NCBI RefSeq assembly: GCF_014197795.1
Contig: NZ_JACIGI010000015.1
Coordinates: forward strand, 1-64,000
Length of the DNA stretch: 64,000 nt
From: Roseospira goensis
Lineage (GTDB): Bacteria; Pseudomonadota; Alphaproteobacteria; Rhodospirillales; Rhodospirillaceae
Direction of reading: 5' to 3'
Position 1 is the stretch's first letter; every line of letters begins with the position of its first letter. Under the pieces are notes generated by a model that did no database searches, was not told the DNA's origin, and saw nothing but the letters and a program-made list of their open reading frames with translations. Below, one piece after another: positions 63,946 through 64,000 of the stretch. Both the position numbers and the translations under genes were made by a program.

Positions 63946-64000
63946 CCGTCCTGTGACGCGCCGCCCGCGCGGAATCCCGCCGACGCCTTGGTGTCTTCGT

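Overview
The window is a contiguous piece of a very GC-rich bacterial chromosome. It most likely comes from a purple non-sulfur alphaproteobacterium of the Rhodospirillales/Rhodospirillaceae type. The evidence is a light-harvesting beta/alpha gene pair at 28.0-28.25 kb, a CcrM-type GANTC methyltransferase beside rnhB, an HPr kinase reduced to its catalytic domain in front of rapZ, and the alphaproteobacterial clusters argD-argF-hslO and dciA-dsbA-smc. I cannot name the genus; a Rhodospira/Roseospira relative is only a guess.

Layout. 0.1-8.7 kb: a TauE/SafE-like membrane protein and a SCO1 copper chaperone, then a cytochrome c maturation operon ccmC-D-E-F-G-H-I that lacks ccmA and ccmB. 9.0-11.0 kb: MoeB/HesA-type adenylyltransferase, mobA and a universal stress protein. 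11.1-14.2 kb: SRP RNA (ffs), dnaX, ebfC, recR. 14.5-22.3 kb: rpsD, a two-domain universal stress protein, gmhA, rdgB, a cysteine-desulfurase-like enzyme, a NERD-like membrane protein, a PagL-like lipid A deacylase, a lipoprotein and a BCP peroxiredoxin. 22.4-27.7 kb: gltA, gltX and, divergently, comEC. 27.8-28.5 kb: the isolated antenna pair with its promoter region. 29.1-37.3 kb: smc, a DsbA-like protein, an HD-GYP response regulator, dciA and mutY. 37.3-43.5 kb: a TetR regulator, an AEC transporter, then a regulatory PTS chain hprK-rapZ-EIIA-HPr-EI. 43.6-47.3 kb: rnhB, ccrM and an AmpG-like transporter. 48.1-51.6 kb: a fused indolepyruvate:ferredoxin oxidoreductase. 51.8-54.3 kb: a RelB-like antitoxin with a frameshifted toxin, rpmJ, a repeat array and a cytochrome b561. 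54.3-63.8 kb: an ABC-F ATPase, small unknown proteins, argD-argF-hslO, two unknown envelope proteins and mnmE.

Two dispersed palindromic repeat families are the most unusual structures. Family A alternates two strong hairpins, one with the core GGTCCCACGC/GCGTGGGACC and one with GCGCCCCCGC/GCGGGGGCGC. It forms head-to-tail arrays of about 80 bp period at 35.0 kb and, in inverted orientation, at 52.9-53.4 kb. A third array with a period near 119 bp lies at 8.7-9.0 kb, and shorter pieces lie at 54.3 and 63.9 kb. Family B is a MITE-like palindrome ending in TACAGCCGAT/ATCGGCTGTA, seen at 14.4, 28.6, 29.0, 41.4 and 45.7 kb; two of these copies share the same two-module structure. All copies are intergenic. 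No transposase or RAYT gene is present in the window.

Other points of interest are the antenna pair without pufLM, with mixed LH1/LH2 features and a TGT-N12-ACA (PpsR/CrtJ-type) site upstream; a 740-base gene-free stretch at 47.3-48.06 kb with a promoter-like dyad and a minus-strand structured region ending in a textbook terminator; a toxin frameshift; and an HD-GYP gene plus repeat array sitting between dciA and dsbA-smc. The genes are otherwise mostly housekeeping and appear intact.
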